A stretch of 64,000 nt of DNA. Source: Sva-07 sp963741755. GTDB lineage: Bacteria; Actinomycetota; Acidimicrobiia; Acidimicrobiales; Ilumatobacteraceae. Shown one piece after another: positions 15,123 to 22,806 of the stretch; position 1 is the first letter of the stretch; each line of letters starts with the position of its first letter. Made by a program: the position numbers and the translations under genes. Where the stretch lies: the NCBI GenBank assembly GCA_963741755.1, contig CAVUJG010000022.1, forward strand, positions 62,001-126,000, read 5' to 3'. The notes under the pieces were generated by a model. It searched no databases. It was not told the origin of the DNA and saw nothing but the letters and a program-made list of their open reading frames with translations.

Positions 15123-16836
15123 AGAGGGTGTTGGTGATCGCTCCGGTCTCGGCGCCTTGGACGAGCCTGGCGTACTTGCCCAACACGCCGGTGGTGTAGC
15201 GAGGCGGGTTCGGCTGCCAGCCGTCCATCCGGTTCGCCAACTCGGCGGTGTCGACCAGCAGGTCGAGCGACTTGCTCGGCACGTCGATGCGGATCGTGTC
15301 GCCGTCGCGCACGTAGGCAATCGGCCCACCATCGGCGGCCTCCGGCGCGACGTGGCCGATGCAGAACCCCCACGTACCGCCGGAGAAGCGACCATCGGTG
15401 ATCAGCGCGCAGTCCGAACCGCGACCGGCGCCCTTGAGCGCGCCGGTGATCGCGAGCATCTCGCGCATTCCGGGCCCACCCTTCGGACCCTCGTATCGGA
15501 TCACGATCACGGTGCCGGGCTGGATCGATCCGGCAAGGATCGCCTCCATGGCGAACGACTCGTCGTCGAACACGCGAGCCGGACCTTCGAACTGCATCTG
15601 GTTCTCGGACAGGCCGGCCACCTTGACGACCGCACCCTTCGGAGCGAGCGTGCCGGTGAGGATGTTGATGCCACCGGCGGTGTGGATCGGCGCGTCGAGC
15701 GGATGAACAACGACACCGTCGGCGGCCGGCGGATCGATCTCGGCGAGGTTCTCAGCCATTGTCTTGCCGGTCACCGTCATCACGTCGCCGTGCAGCAGGC
15801 CGGCGTCGAGGAGCAGCTTGAGCACGACGGGGACACCACCGACGGTGTCGAGGTCGCTCATGTGGAACTTGCCGCCGGGCTTCATGTCGGCGATGTGCGG
15901 CACCTTGTCGGCGATGCGGTTGAAGTCGTCGAGATCGAGATCGACCCGCGCTTCATTCGCGAGCGCGAGGAGGTGCAGCACTGCGTTGGTCGACCCTCCG
16001 AGCGCTGATGTCAGGGCGATCGCGTTCTCGAACGCCTCCTTCGTCATGATCTGGCGCGGCGTGATGCCGAGACGCAGCATGTTGACGACGGCGGCGCCGG
16101 CGCGCTCGGCGTCGCCCTCTCGGCGGGCGTCGATCGCCGGAGGCGAGGCCGTGCCGGGCAGGCTCATCCCGATCGCCTCGGCGATCGAACTCATCGTGTT
16201 CGCGGTGAACATGCCACCGCACGCCCCCTCGCCGGGGCAGGCCTTCGATTCGATCGCGTGGAGTTCGTCCTCGCTGATCGTGCCGGCGGCGCAGGCACCG
16301 ACCGCTTCGAACACGCTGGTGATGTCGAGCGCCGTGCCGTTGTGCTCGCCCGGCATGGTGGAGCCGTTGTAGACGAACACGCTCGGCAGGTCGAGGCGGG
16401 CCGCCGCCATCAGCATGGCCGGGATCGACTTGTCGCAGCCGGCGAGGCCGACGAATCCGTCGAAACGCTCAGCGTGCATCACGGTTTCGACGGAGTCGCA
16501 GATCACCTCGCGAGACACCAGCGACGCCCGCATGCCCTCGTGGCCCATGGAGATGCCGTCACTGACCGTGATCGTGCCGAACTCGAGCGGGAAGCCCCCG
16601 GCCTGACGCACGCCGACTTTGGCGTGCTCGGCGAGCTTGCGCAGCGTCATGTTGCACGGCGTGACCTCGTTCCACGACGAGGCGATCGCCACCTGCGGCT
16701 TGTCCCAGTCACCGTCGCCCATGCCGACCGCGCGGAGCATTGCCCGCGACGGTGCCTTCTGCATGCCGTCGGTGACGTCACGCGACCGCGGCTTGACGTC
16801 GACCGGTGTTCCCGCTGTGTTCGAGGCGTCGCTCAT
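15121..16836 (-). CDS. ilvD: Dihydroxy-acid dehydratase
   Basis: Iron-sulfur enzyme that dehydrates 2,3-dihydroxy-3-methylbutanoate and its homologue in valine and isoleucine synthesis. 571 aa, normal length. Signatures are SSWNEVTPCNMTLRKLAEHA, VGLAGCDKSIPAMLMAAAR, ACPGEGACGGMFTANTMSS (the cysteines at these two sites and in the first motif ligate the cluster) and TDGRFSGGTWGFCIGHVAPE near the C-terminus. The start at 16836 is the family start. It is the second branched-chain gene in the window, 14 kb from ilvB. The stop codon is embedded in repeat copy 2. Confidence 0.97.
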   Translation of the reverse strand: MSDASNTAGTPVDVKPRSRDVTDGMQKAPSRAMLRAVGMGDGDWDKPQVAIASSWNEVTPCNMTLRKLAEHAKVGVRQAGGFPLEFGTITVSDGISMGHEGMRASLVSREVICDSVETVMHAERFDGFVGLAGCDKSIPAMLMAAARLDLPSVFVYNGSTMPGEHNGTALDITSVFEAVGACAAGTISEDELHAIESKACPGEGACGGMFTANTMSSIAEAIGMSLPGTASPPAIDARREGDAERAGAAVVNMLRLGITPRQIMTKEAFENAIALTSALGGSTNAVLHLLALANEARVDLDLDDFNRIADKVPHIADMKPGGKFHMSDLDTVGGVPVVLKLLLDAGLLHGDVMTVTGKTMAENLAEIDPPAADGVVVHPLDAPIHTAGGINILTGTLAPKGAVVKVAGLSENQMQFEGPARVFDDESFAMEAILAGSIQPGTVIVIRYEGPKGGPGMREMLAITGALKGAGRGSDCALITDGRFSGGTWGFCIGHVAPEAADGGPIAYVRDGDTIRIDVPSKSLDLLVDTAELANRMDGWQPNPPRYTTGVLGKYARLVQGAETGAITNTL

Positions 16837-16938
16837 GTGGTGCACGGTAGTGCCGGCACCCGGGGCCGAGCCTGGTGCTCTGCGCACCACGCCCCGCCCC
16901 GGGATGCCAGGCCCGCCCGGCAATGCCAGACTGGTCCG

Positions 16939-17421
16939 ATGGCCGACGTGCGCGAGACCAAGCTGCCGGGCGTCGGGGTGCGCCACGAGTTCACCACCGA
17001 GGACGGCGACGACATCGGGGTGCTCGTCCATCACGACGGGCGGCGCGAGATCCTCGTCTACGACTCGGACGATCCCGACAAGTGTTCGTCGCTGGTGAGC
17101 CTGTCGGCTGCTGACACCCGCACCGTGTCGGAGCTGCTCGGTGCGAGCCGGGTCACCGAAGCGGTCGCAGCGGTCCAACAAGAGATCGAAGGGCTGGCGA
17201 TCGAGTGGATCGAGTTGACCCCGTCCTCGCCAGCGGCGGGCGCCACGATCGGCGACGGCATGTACCGAACGAAGACCGGATCGTCGATCGTCGCTGTCAT
17301 CCGTGACAACCAGTCCATCCCCGCCCCGGGGCCCGAGTTCCCCCTGGCGGCGGGTGACGTCGTCGTGGCCGTCGGCACCGTCGAGGGTCTCGCCGCCATG
17401 CGCGACCTGATCCGACACTGA
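16939..17421 (+). CDS. TrkA-C domain protein, regulatory subunit of a cation/proton antiporter
   Basis: 160-aa soluble protein. The N-terminal half (KLPGVGVRHEFTTEDGDDIG) and the C-terminal TrkA-C/RCK_C domain (IGDGMYRTKTGSSIVAVIRD, then PLAAGDVVVAVGTVEGLAAM) match KhtT-type regulators of K+/H+ antiport. Such domains bind nucleotides or other ligands and gate the partner. The antiporter gene begins 11 bp downstream in the same direction, so the two form an operon. Confidence 0.85.
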   Translation: MADVRETKLPGVGVRHEFTTEDGDDIGVLVHHDGRREILVYDSDDPDKCSSLVSLSAADTRTVSELLGASRVTEAVAAVQQEIEGLAIEWIELTPSSPAAGATIGDGMYRTKTGSSIVAVIRDNQSIPAPGPEFPLAAGDVVVAVGTVEGLAAMRDLIRH

Positions 17422-17432
17422 CACCGAGTTCG

Positions 17433-18633
17433 ATGTTGTTCGCCGCTGGGACCAGCGAGACCGCCCTTGCGTTCGTCGAGATCGGCGCGCTCATCCTCGG
17501 CTTGGCCCTCCTGTCGCGGGCGGCGGGGCGTTTCGGCATCACGGCGGTGCCGCTCTACCTGATCGCCGGCCTGGCGATGGGCGAGGGTGGGGTCGTCCAG
17601 CTCGACGTGTCGCGTGACTTCTTCGAGATCACCGCCGAGATCGGTGTGCTGCTGCTGCTGTTCGCGCTCGGCCTGGAGTACTCCGAGAGCGAGCTGCGCG
17701 ACGGGCTGAAGACGGGCATCCCTCCCGGCCTGGTCGACATGGCATTGAATGCCCTGCCCGGCGTTGCGCTCGGCCTGCTCCTCGGATGGGACCCACTGGC
17801 GGCCGTGCTGCTCGGCGGCGTCACGTGGATCTCATCGTCGGGCGTGATCAGCAAGGCGCTGTCCGACTTCGGTCGGCTCGGCTTTCGTGAGACGCCGGCC
17901 GTTCTGAACCTCCTGGTGATCGAGGACCTGGCGATGGCGGTGTATCTACCGGTCGTTGCGGCGCTGATCGTCGGCGGCACCGTGGTGGCCACGTTGACGA
18001 GCGTCTCGATCGCGCTGGTCGCCGTGTCGGTGATCCTCCTCGCCGCCCTGAGGTACGGGCGGCGGATCAGCAACCTGGTCGCCGGTGGCAGCGACGAGAC
18101 GTTCCTGCTCACGGTGTTCGGCATCACATTGCTCGTCGCCGGCATCGCTCAGCAGCTCGAGGTGTCCGGAGCGATCGGCGCGTTCCTCGTCGGACTCGCG
18201 CTGTCCGGACGCGCCGAGGAACGCGCCAACGAGCTGATCTCGCCGCTGCGCGACCTGTTCGCGGCCACCTTCTTCCTGTTCTTCTCGTTCCAGATCGACC
18301 CCGCCGATCTGCTCGACGTCGCGATTCCCGCCGTGCTCCTCGCCGTCGTCACCGCGTTCACGAAGGTCGCCACCGGTTGGTACGCGGCGGGACGGGTCGG
18401 CGCCGCCCCGAAGGGCCGCCTACAGAGCCGGCACCGTGCTGATCGCCCGCGGCGAGTTCTCGATCGTGATCGCCGCGCTCGGCTCGAGCCTGGTCAACGG
18501 CCCCGAACTCGGCGCCCTCGCTGCCGGCTACGTGCTGATCACGGCCATCGTCGGGCCGTTGGCCGCAAAGTTCGCCGACCAGATCCCGCTGCCGACCCGG
18601 CTGATGCGCCAGTCGGCTCCAGCTCGGGCGTGA
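17433..18633 (+). CDS. CPA2-type monovalent cation/proton antiporter (KefB/KhtU-like), apparent frameshift
   Basis: Membrane antiporter with about eleven helices. It contains SRAAGRFGITAVPLYLIAGLA, FALGLEYSESELRDG and the transport-core stretch AVLLGGVTWISSSGVISKAL. The first frame is family-like to GWYAAGRVGAAPKGR (about residue 329). The rest, YRAGTVLIARGEFSIVIAAL to the stop at 18633, is in the +1 frame. One extra C in the GCCGCC run at 18414-18420 explains the break, giving a 399-aa protein. Unshifted translation ends in arginine-rich nonsense at 18713. It is paired with the TrkA-C protein upstream. Sequencing or assembly error is likely, since losing only the last helices would inactivate it. 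Confidence 0.85.
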
Positions 18634-18658
18634 ACGCGCTTGTGAGTAGCTTCGGGCG

Positions 18659-19309
18659 ATGGACCGATCAGATCTCCTCGCCCTTCGCCGCTCGAACGGT
18701 GCGATCATCCTGATGACCTACCGCGGAGACTGGTGACCGTACTGCTGCGGTCAGCTCGTGAAGCTGGCATCCCAGTACGACCGGATCCATCAGAGCGGCG
18801 CTGAACTCGCTGCGGTCAGCGTCGACGACGACATCCGCCAGGCCGGCATGGCCGAGCGGTGGGGGTTCACCCACACGACCTTCGTGTCCGATCCCGGCGG
18901 CGAGCGTTACCTCCAGCCGCTCGAGTTGTTCGACCCCGACGAACGCGGCGGTATCGCGCTGCCCGGCATGGTGATCGTCGACCCCGACGGCCGCGAGGTG
19001 TACCGGTACCAGGGCCGCGATTTCGCCGACCGAACCAACGACGACGACATCTGGACGACGCTCGACGCGCTCGCGCTGCCGCCGGTCGAACCGCCACCGT
19101 GGACATCCGACGTCGAGGTGCCCGACGACCTTCGGGGCTATTTCCGTCCGGCCGACTTCGGCGCCTACTTCCGCGGCAACATGTTCGGCGCCGTGGCGAT
19201 CGGTCGGCGTGTCCACGACGACGAGAGTCGGGCGCTCGCAAAGGAACACCGCGAGATGTCGAAGTCGAACCTCGAAGCGTGGGAGACCTGGCAGCCCAAC
19301 ACGCGGTGA
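18659..19309 (+). CDS. Peroxiredoxin-like protein with in-frame TGA at the active site, probable selenoprotein
   Basis: Thioredoxin-fold AhpC/TSA-like protein. Reading from ATG 18659 gives ...ILMTYRGDW, then TGA at 18734-18736 (codon 26), then PYCCGQLVKLASQYD and a normal family body (AELAAVSVDDDIRQAGMAER, GIALPGMVIVDPDGREVYRY) to the stop at 19309. Cys homologues read GDWCPYC, so TGA falls exactly on the first redox cysteine and makes UxxC with Cys29. A 7-bp hairpin 14-32 nt downstream, with G in a 5-base loop, fits a bacterial SECIS. With Sec the protein is 216 aa. Without it, only a 25-residue peptide or a headless GTG-started protein (18758) would be made. Alternatives are a Cys-to-stop mutation or base error. 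Requires selA/B/C/D elsewhere in the genome. Confidence 0.72.
18734..18768 (+). promoter_or_regulatory. Candidate bacterial SECIS element
   Basis: UGA at 18734 is followed by a hairpin with stem 18750-18756 paired to 18762-18768 (GUCAGCU with AGCUGGC, one U-G wobble) and loop CGUGA. The loop has G at its second position and begins 20 nt after the UGA. Both match the known bacterial SECIS constraints (G in the first two loop positions, loop 16-37 nt from UGA). A competing hairpin pairs UGACCG with CGGUCA and would bury the UGA. Confidence 0.6.
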
Positions 19310-19313
19310 CCCG

Positions 19314-19346
19314 GATTACATCAGGGGTCAGACCCGCGATGTAATC
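19314..19346 (-). repeat. 33-bp palindromic repeat, copy 3
   Basis: GATTACATC, core GGGTCAGACCC, GATGTAATC; perfect 9-bp arms. It lies between the convergent peroxiredoxin and nitroreductase-family genes and encodes the last residues and stop of the latter (ITSRV, stop). Confidence 0.95.
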
Positions 19347-19807
19347 GCGTGGATCTCGAACACCGGGTGCTTCGGGGCGACGGCCGCGAGTTCGTCGTCG
19401 GTGCTGTCGGGCCCGACGCCGTCGAAGAACTGGCCGACCTCCCACTTCCACCGGCGCAGGTATGGTCGCAACACCTGCGGCTTGTCACGATCGTCGAGTT
19501 CCTGCAGGCGGACCGTCTCGACGCGGCGACCGACACGGAGCGAGCACTCGCCCGCCGCACGAACGTTGAGCACCCACTGCGTCTCGCCGCGTGGCGCCAC
19601 GAGGAACCGACGATCGTCGATGTTGAGCACGTTCACCGGTGTCGAGCGGATCTCGCCGGAGACACGTCCCGGCACGGACAACACGCGGGAGCCCCACAGG
19701 CTGAGGCCCCAACGAGTGCATCGTGCGACCAGTGGATTGAAGACGTTCCGGGTGAATCGGTCCGGCGCCACGTAGTGGGCATGCGGTGTGCGGTGGTCGA
19801 TGGTCAT
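19328..19807 (-). CDS. F420-dependent nitroreductase-like (deazaflavin-dependent oxidoreductase family) protein
   Basis: 159-aa split-barrel protein of the DDN/AOR-HP family common in actinobacteria. The pattern VARCTRWGLSLWGSRVLSV, then GRVSGEIRSTPVNVLNIDDR, FLVAPRGETQWVLNVRAAGE and the LRVGRRVETV strand is characteristic. Members bind F420 or fatty acids and reduce quinones or xenobiotics; the substrate here is unknown. Repeat copy 3 supplies the C-terminus ITSRV and stop. It is divergent from a TetR gene with two matching operators between them, so repression by that TetR is likely. Confidence 0.85.
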   Translation of the reverse strand: MTIDHRTPHAHYVAPDRFTRNVFNPLVARCTRWGLSLWGSRVLSVPGRVSGEIRSTPVNVLNIDDRRFLVAPRGETQWVLNVRAAGECSLRVGRRVETVRLQELDDRDKPQVLRPYLRRWKWEVGQFFDGVGPDSTDDELAAVAPKHPVFEIHAITSRV

Positions 19808-19824
19808 GATGAACCTCCATTTGA

Positions 19825-19839
19825 GAGAGCACTGCTCTC
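19825..19839. promoter_or_regulatory. TetR operator 1
   Basis: GAGAGCACTGCTCTC is a perfect 15-bp palindrome centred on C, 18 bp upstream of the nitroreductase-family start. An identical 13-bp core occurs 52 bp away in the same intergenic region. Confidence 0.7.
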
Positions 19840-19877
19840 GTTCCGGATCACCGTACACACCTTCCCACGAGAAATCA

Positions 19878-19890
19878 AGAGCACTGCTCT
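19878..19890. promoter_or_regulatory. TetR operator 2
   Basis: AGAGCACTGCTCT, a perfect palindrome identical to the core of operator 1, 22 bp before the TetR start codon. One operator per divergent promoter is a standard autoregulated TetR layout. Confidence 0.7.
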
Positions 19891-19911
19891 CGTTTCTGGC
19901 ACACTGTGTTG

Positions 19912-20616
19912 ATGCCAGATGCCGAGCCGTTGCCCACAGGGATCCGTGCGCGCGCTCGGCTCGAGGTCCGCGCCGCGATCCTGGCCGCAGCAGCGAGACG
20001 CGTTGCTGAAGACGGGGCCAACGATCTGTCCCTGCGTGCCGTCGCACGCGACGTCGGGATGGTGTCGTCGGCGGTGTACCGATATTTCGACAGTCGAGAT
20101 GCCCTGCTCACCGCGCTGATCATCGAGGCCTACGACTCGCTCGGGGACTTCGTCGAAGCACAGGTCGAGTCCACCCGTGGCCGACCGGCGGCCGAACGTT
20201 GGATCGACGCCGCTCTGGCGGTGCGGAGGTGGGCGCTCGAACATCCGAACGACTACGCGCTGGTCTACGGGACCCCGATCCCCGGCTACGCAGCTCCTGA
20301 AGACACCGTCGCCTCGGGCACCCGTGTGTCGCGCGCGCTCGTCGGGATCGTCCGAGAAGCAGAACGTCTCGACCCAATCGTCGACCAGCGCGTGGAGCCG
20401 GTTCTCGCCGAGTCGTTCGTCGCGCTCCGCGACGAGTTGGATCTGGACGTCGACGACGCCAGAACACTCGCCGTCATCACCGCCTGGTCGCAGTTGTTCG
20501 GGCTGTTGACGTTCGAGCTGTTCGGCCAGACGCGCAACTTCGTGCGCGATGATGAGGCGCTGTTCCGTGCTGCATCGGCGTCAATGGCGGCCTCGATCGG
20601 TCTGCCGACGACGTGA
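19912..20616 (+). CDS. TetR family transcriptional regulator
   Basis: 234-aa TetR repressor. The helix-turn-helix is at about 18-65 (AAARRVAEDGANDLSLRAVA, then VGMVSSAVYRYFDSRDALL). The effector domain resembles TetR_C_13 (RWALEHPNDYALVYGTPIPG), as in the TetR at 12801. GTG 19906 is an alternative start. It is divergent from the nitroreductase-family gene, with two identical palindromic operators between them; autoregulation and control of that neighbour are the likely role. Confidence 0.87.
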   Translation: MPDAEPLPTGIRARARLEVRAAILAAAARRVAEDGANDLSLRAVARDVGMVSSAVYRYFDSRDALLTALIIEAYDSLGDFVEAQVESTRGRPAAERWIDAALAVRRWALEHPNDYALVYGTPIPGYAAPEDTVASGTRVSRALVGIVREAERLDPIVDQRVEPVLAESFVALRDELDLDVDDARTLAVITAWSQLFGLLTFELFGQTRNFVRDDEALFRAASASMAASIGLPTT

Positions 20617-20635
20617 TCACACGCTCCGACCCCTG

Positions 20636-20668
20636 GATTACATCGCGGGTCTGACCCCTGATGTAATC
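20636..20668 (+). repeat. 33-bp palindromic repeat, copy 4
   Basis: GATTACATC, core GGGTCTGACCC, GATGTAATC, perfect arms. It lies between a TetR gene and the convergent acyl-CoA dehydrogenase gene, one base before the latter's stop codon. Confidence 0.95.
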
Positions 20669-20669
20669 G

Positions 20670-21914
20670 CTACTTGCGACCGAAGCCGAAGAGGTGTTGG
20701 CCGACCTTGCGCATCTGGATCTCCTCGGATCCTTCGGTGATGCGGTAGCGGCGGTGGTGGCGGTAGATGTGCTCGAACGGCATGTGGCGCGAGTAGCCGA
20801 CACCGCCACAGGTCTGCATCGCCCGATCGGCCGCATCGCACGCCAGCCGGTTGGCGCGGTAGTTGCACATCGCGACGAGGTGGGTGACCTCCATGTGGTG
20901 CTTCTGGTCGAGCATCGACGCCGTGTAGCGCACGAGTTGGCGCAGCATCGCTGCCTCGGTGTGCAGCTCGACGAGCGGGAACTGGATGCCCTGGTTGACC
21001 GACAGCTTCTTGCCCCAGGTGGTGCGACTGTTCGCGTAGGCGACCGCCTCGTCGATGCAGTACTGCGCTGCACCGAGCGACGAAGCGGCCTGGCGGATCC
21101 GGTTCTCGTGCACGAAGTGCTGAGCGAGCTCGAGTCCGCGATCGACCTCGCCGAACAGCGCGTCGGCGCCGACGCGCACGTCGGCGAGGCTCACCTCGGC
21201 GTGGTCGGTCGGCATGTTGAACGTCCACCAGAAGAAGTCGACCTGGAACCCCGGCACGTCGGTCGGCACGAGGAACGCACTGATGCCCTTGGGGCTGCCC
21301 GGCTCACCCGAGGTGCGAGCGAAGATGATGTCGTGAGTGGCGTGGTGGAGCCCGGAGTTCCACCGCTTCATGCCGTTGATGACCCACTCGTCGCCGTCGC
21401 GGACCGCGGTGGTCTCCATGTACGTGGCGTCGCTGCCGTGGTTCGGCTCGGTCAGGCCGAACGCGAGACGGCGGGTGCCGTCGAGGAAGCCCGGCATCCA
21501 GTCGATCTTCTGCTGTTCGGTGCCGAAGTCGCGCATCATCAGCACCGTCGGGAAGTTTCCGACGATCGACGACTCGTTCTGCAGGTCGTTGTGCAGGCCC
21601 AGGCCCTTGTGCGCCAGGTGCTCGCGGATGATCGCCATCTTCAGGTTGCTGGCGTCCTGCCCTCCGAACTCGGACGGAAGCGCGAGGCGCAACCACCCGG
21701 CGGCGTCGGCCCGCCGACGCATCTCGCGCAGCAACTCCTCCCAGTCGGCGCGAGGGACGCCGTCGTTGTCGAAGTCGGTACGCGCCCACTCACGGCGGTG
21801 ATCGAAGAAGCGGATGTTGTCGTCCTGCTGCTCGAGCGGCTTGATCTCGGCGTCGATGAACGCATCGAGCTGATCGAGGGTGTCCTGGATGTCGGCGGGG
21901 ATCTCGAAGTCCAT
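20670..21914 (-). CDS. Acyl-CoA dehydrogenase
   Basis: FAD-dependent alpha,beta-dehydrogenation of an acyl-CoA. 414 aa. Domains are in the usual order: helical N-domain (to about 125), a beta-domain with LAFGLTEPNHGSDATYMETT and WVINGMKRWNSG, and a C-terminal helical domain with RTTWGKKLSVNQGIQFPLVE and CGGVGYSRHMPFEHIYRHHR then YRITEGSEEIQMRKVGQHLF. The sequence before the FAD domain (about 30-75) is longer than in short-chain enzymes. Substrate chain length is not evident. It is followed downstream by repeat copy 4; the SDR gene 56 bp upstream is co-directional and may be its operon partner. Confidence 0.93.
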   Translation of the reverse strand: MDFEIPADIQDTLDQLDAFIDAEIKPLEQQDDNIRFFDHRREWARTDFDNDGVPRADWEELLREMRRRADAAGWLRLALPSEFGGQDASNLKMAIIREHLAHKGLGLHNDLQNESSIVGNFPTVLMMRDFGTEQQKIDWMPGFLDGTRRLAFGLTEPNHGSDATYMETTAVRDGDEWVINGMKRWNSGLHHATHDIIFARTSGEPGSPKGISAFLVPTDVPGFQVDFFWWTFNMPTDHAEVSLADVRVGADALFGEVDRGLELAQHFVHENRIRQAASSLGAAQYCIDEAVAYANSRTTWGKKLSVNQGIQFPLVELHTEAAMLRQLVRYTASMLDQKHHMEVTHLVAMCNYRANRLACDAADRAMQTCGGVGYSRHMPFEHIYRHHRRYRITEGSEEIQMRKVGQHLFGFGRK

Positions 21915-21970
21915 CGTCCGAGTGTGTCGACACGCTGCGTGCGGCGACGAGTCAGGCGGGTTGCTCTCGA

Positions 21971-22720
21971 TCAGACGTGCGAAACACCGCCGGCGACCTG
22001 GATGGTCTGGCCGGTCACCCACCGCGCGGCCGGCGACGCGAGGTAGACCGCGGCTGCGCCCACGTCGGCCGCGGTGCCCAGCCCGAGCGGCACGCGCGCT
22101 GCGAGTTCGTCCATGTCGAGTCCCTCGATCTCGCACGCCTCGAAGAGGAGCTTGGTCGGGATGATCCCAGGCGCAATCGCGTTCACGCGGATGTCGGGCG
22201 CCAGCTCGACTGCCATCGTCCGGGTGAGCGAGATCACCGCCGCCTTGCATGCCGCATAGGGGCCTTTGCCGGGCATCGCCCCGAACGCCGCCATCGACGA
22301 CACGTTGATGATCGATCCCCAATGCATCTGCTCGACGGCGGCCATCGCCCCGTTCCACACGGCGGTGAAGTTGAGGTCGATGACCTCGTCCCACTCACTC
22401 CGCTTCAAGTCAGCGAGCCGCTTGCCGGCCTCGGTGCCGCCGGCGTTGTTGACCCAGATGTCGAGGTGTCCGAACTCCTCCACCGCCCGGGTTGCGAGCG
22501 AACCGAGGGCGAACGTGTCCGTCACGTCGGCGCGCACGGCGACCGCCCGGCCGCCCTTCTCGCGGATCGACGCTGCCACACATTCGATTTCGGTGGCGGT
22601 ACGTGCGCCGAGCACCACGGCCGACCCGGCTTCTGCAAGGGATCTTGCGATCCCTTCACCGATGCCGCGACCGGCTCCGGTCACCACTGCCACCCGACCG
22701 GTCAGCCCGAAATCCCCCAC
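21971..22720 (-). CDS. Short-chain dehydrogenase/reductase
   Basis: 249-aa classical SDR. The NAD(P) loop is TGAGRGIGEGIARSL, NNAG is present (WVNNAGGTEAG), and the catalytic Ser, Tyr and Lys are in NVSSMAAFG and YAACKAAVISL. The C-terminus has LASPAARWVTGQTIQVAGGV. The neighbouring acyl-CoA dehydrogenase in the same orientation suggests an oxidation pathway for a fatty or steroid-like acyl-CoA; that is inference. Confidence 0.92.
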   Translation of the reverse strand: MGDFGLTGRVAVVTGAGRGIGEGIARSLAEAGSAVVLGARTATEIECVAASIREKGGRAVAVRADVTDTFALGSLATRAVEEFGHLDIWVNNAGGTEAGKRLADLKRSEWDEVIDLNFTAVWNGAMAAVEQMHWGSIINVSSMAAFGAMPGKGPYAACKAAVISLTRTMAVELAPDIRVNAIAPGIIPTKLLFEACEIEGLDMDELAARVPLGLGTAADVGAAAVYLASPAARWVTGQTIQVAGGVSHV

Positions 22721-22806
22721 GCCTGGATTCTTCCAGTCGACCGACTGAACGATCCAGGCCGAAGGTCACTTCGTTGAACGACCCCTGGTCGCAATGAACC
22801 CGCGGG

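Noticed and set aside
18734..18753. Hairpin UGACCG/CGGUCA that includes the UGA itself
   Set aside because: It is a possible alternative fold, but its loop is too near the UGA for a SECIS; the downstream 18750-18768 hairpin fits better. It is kept only as a competing structure.
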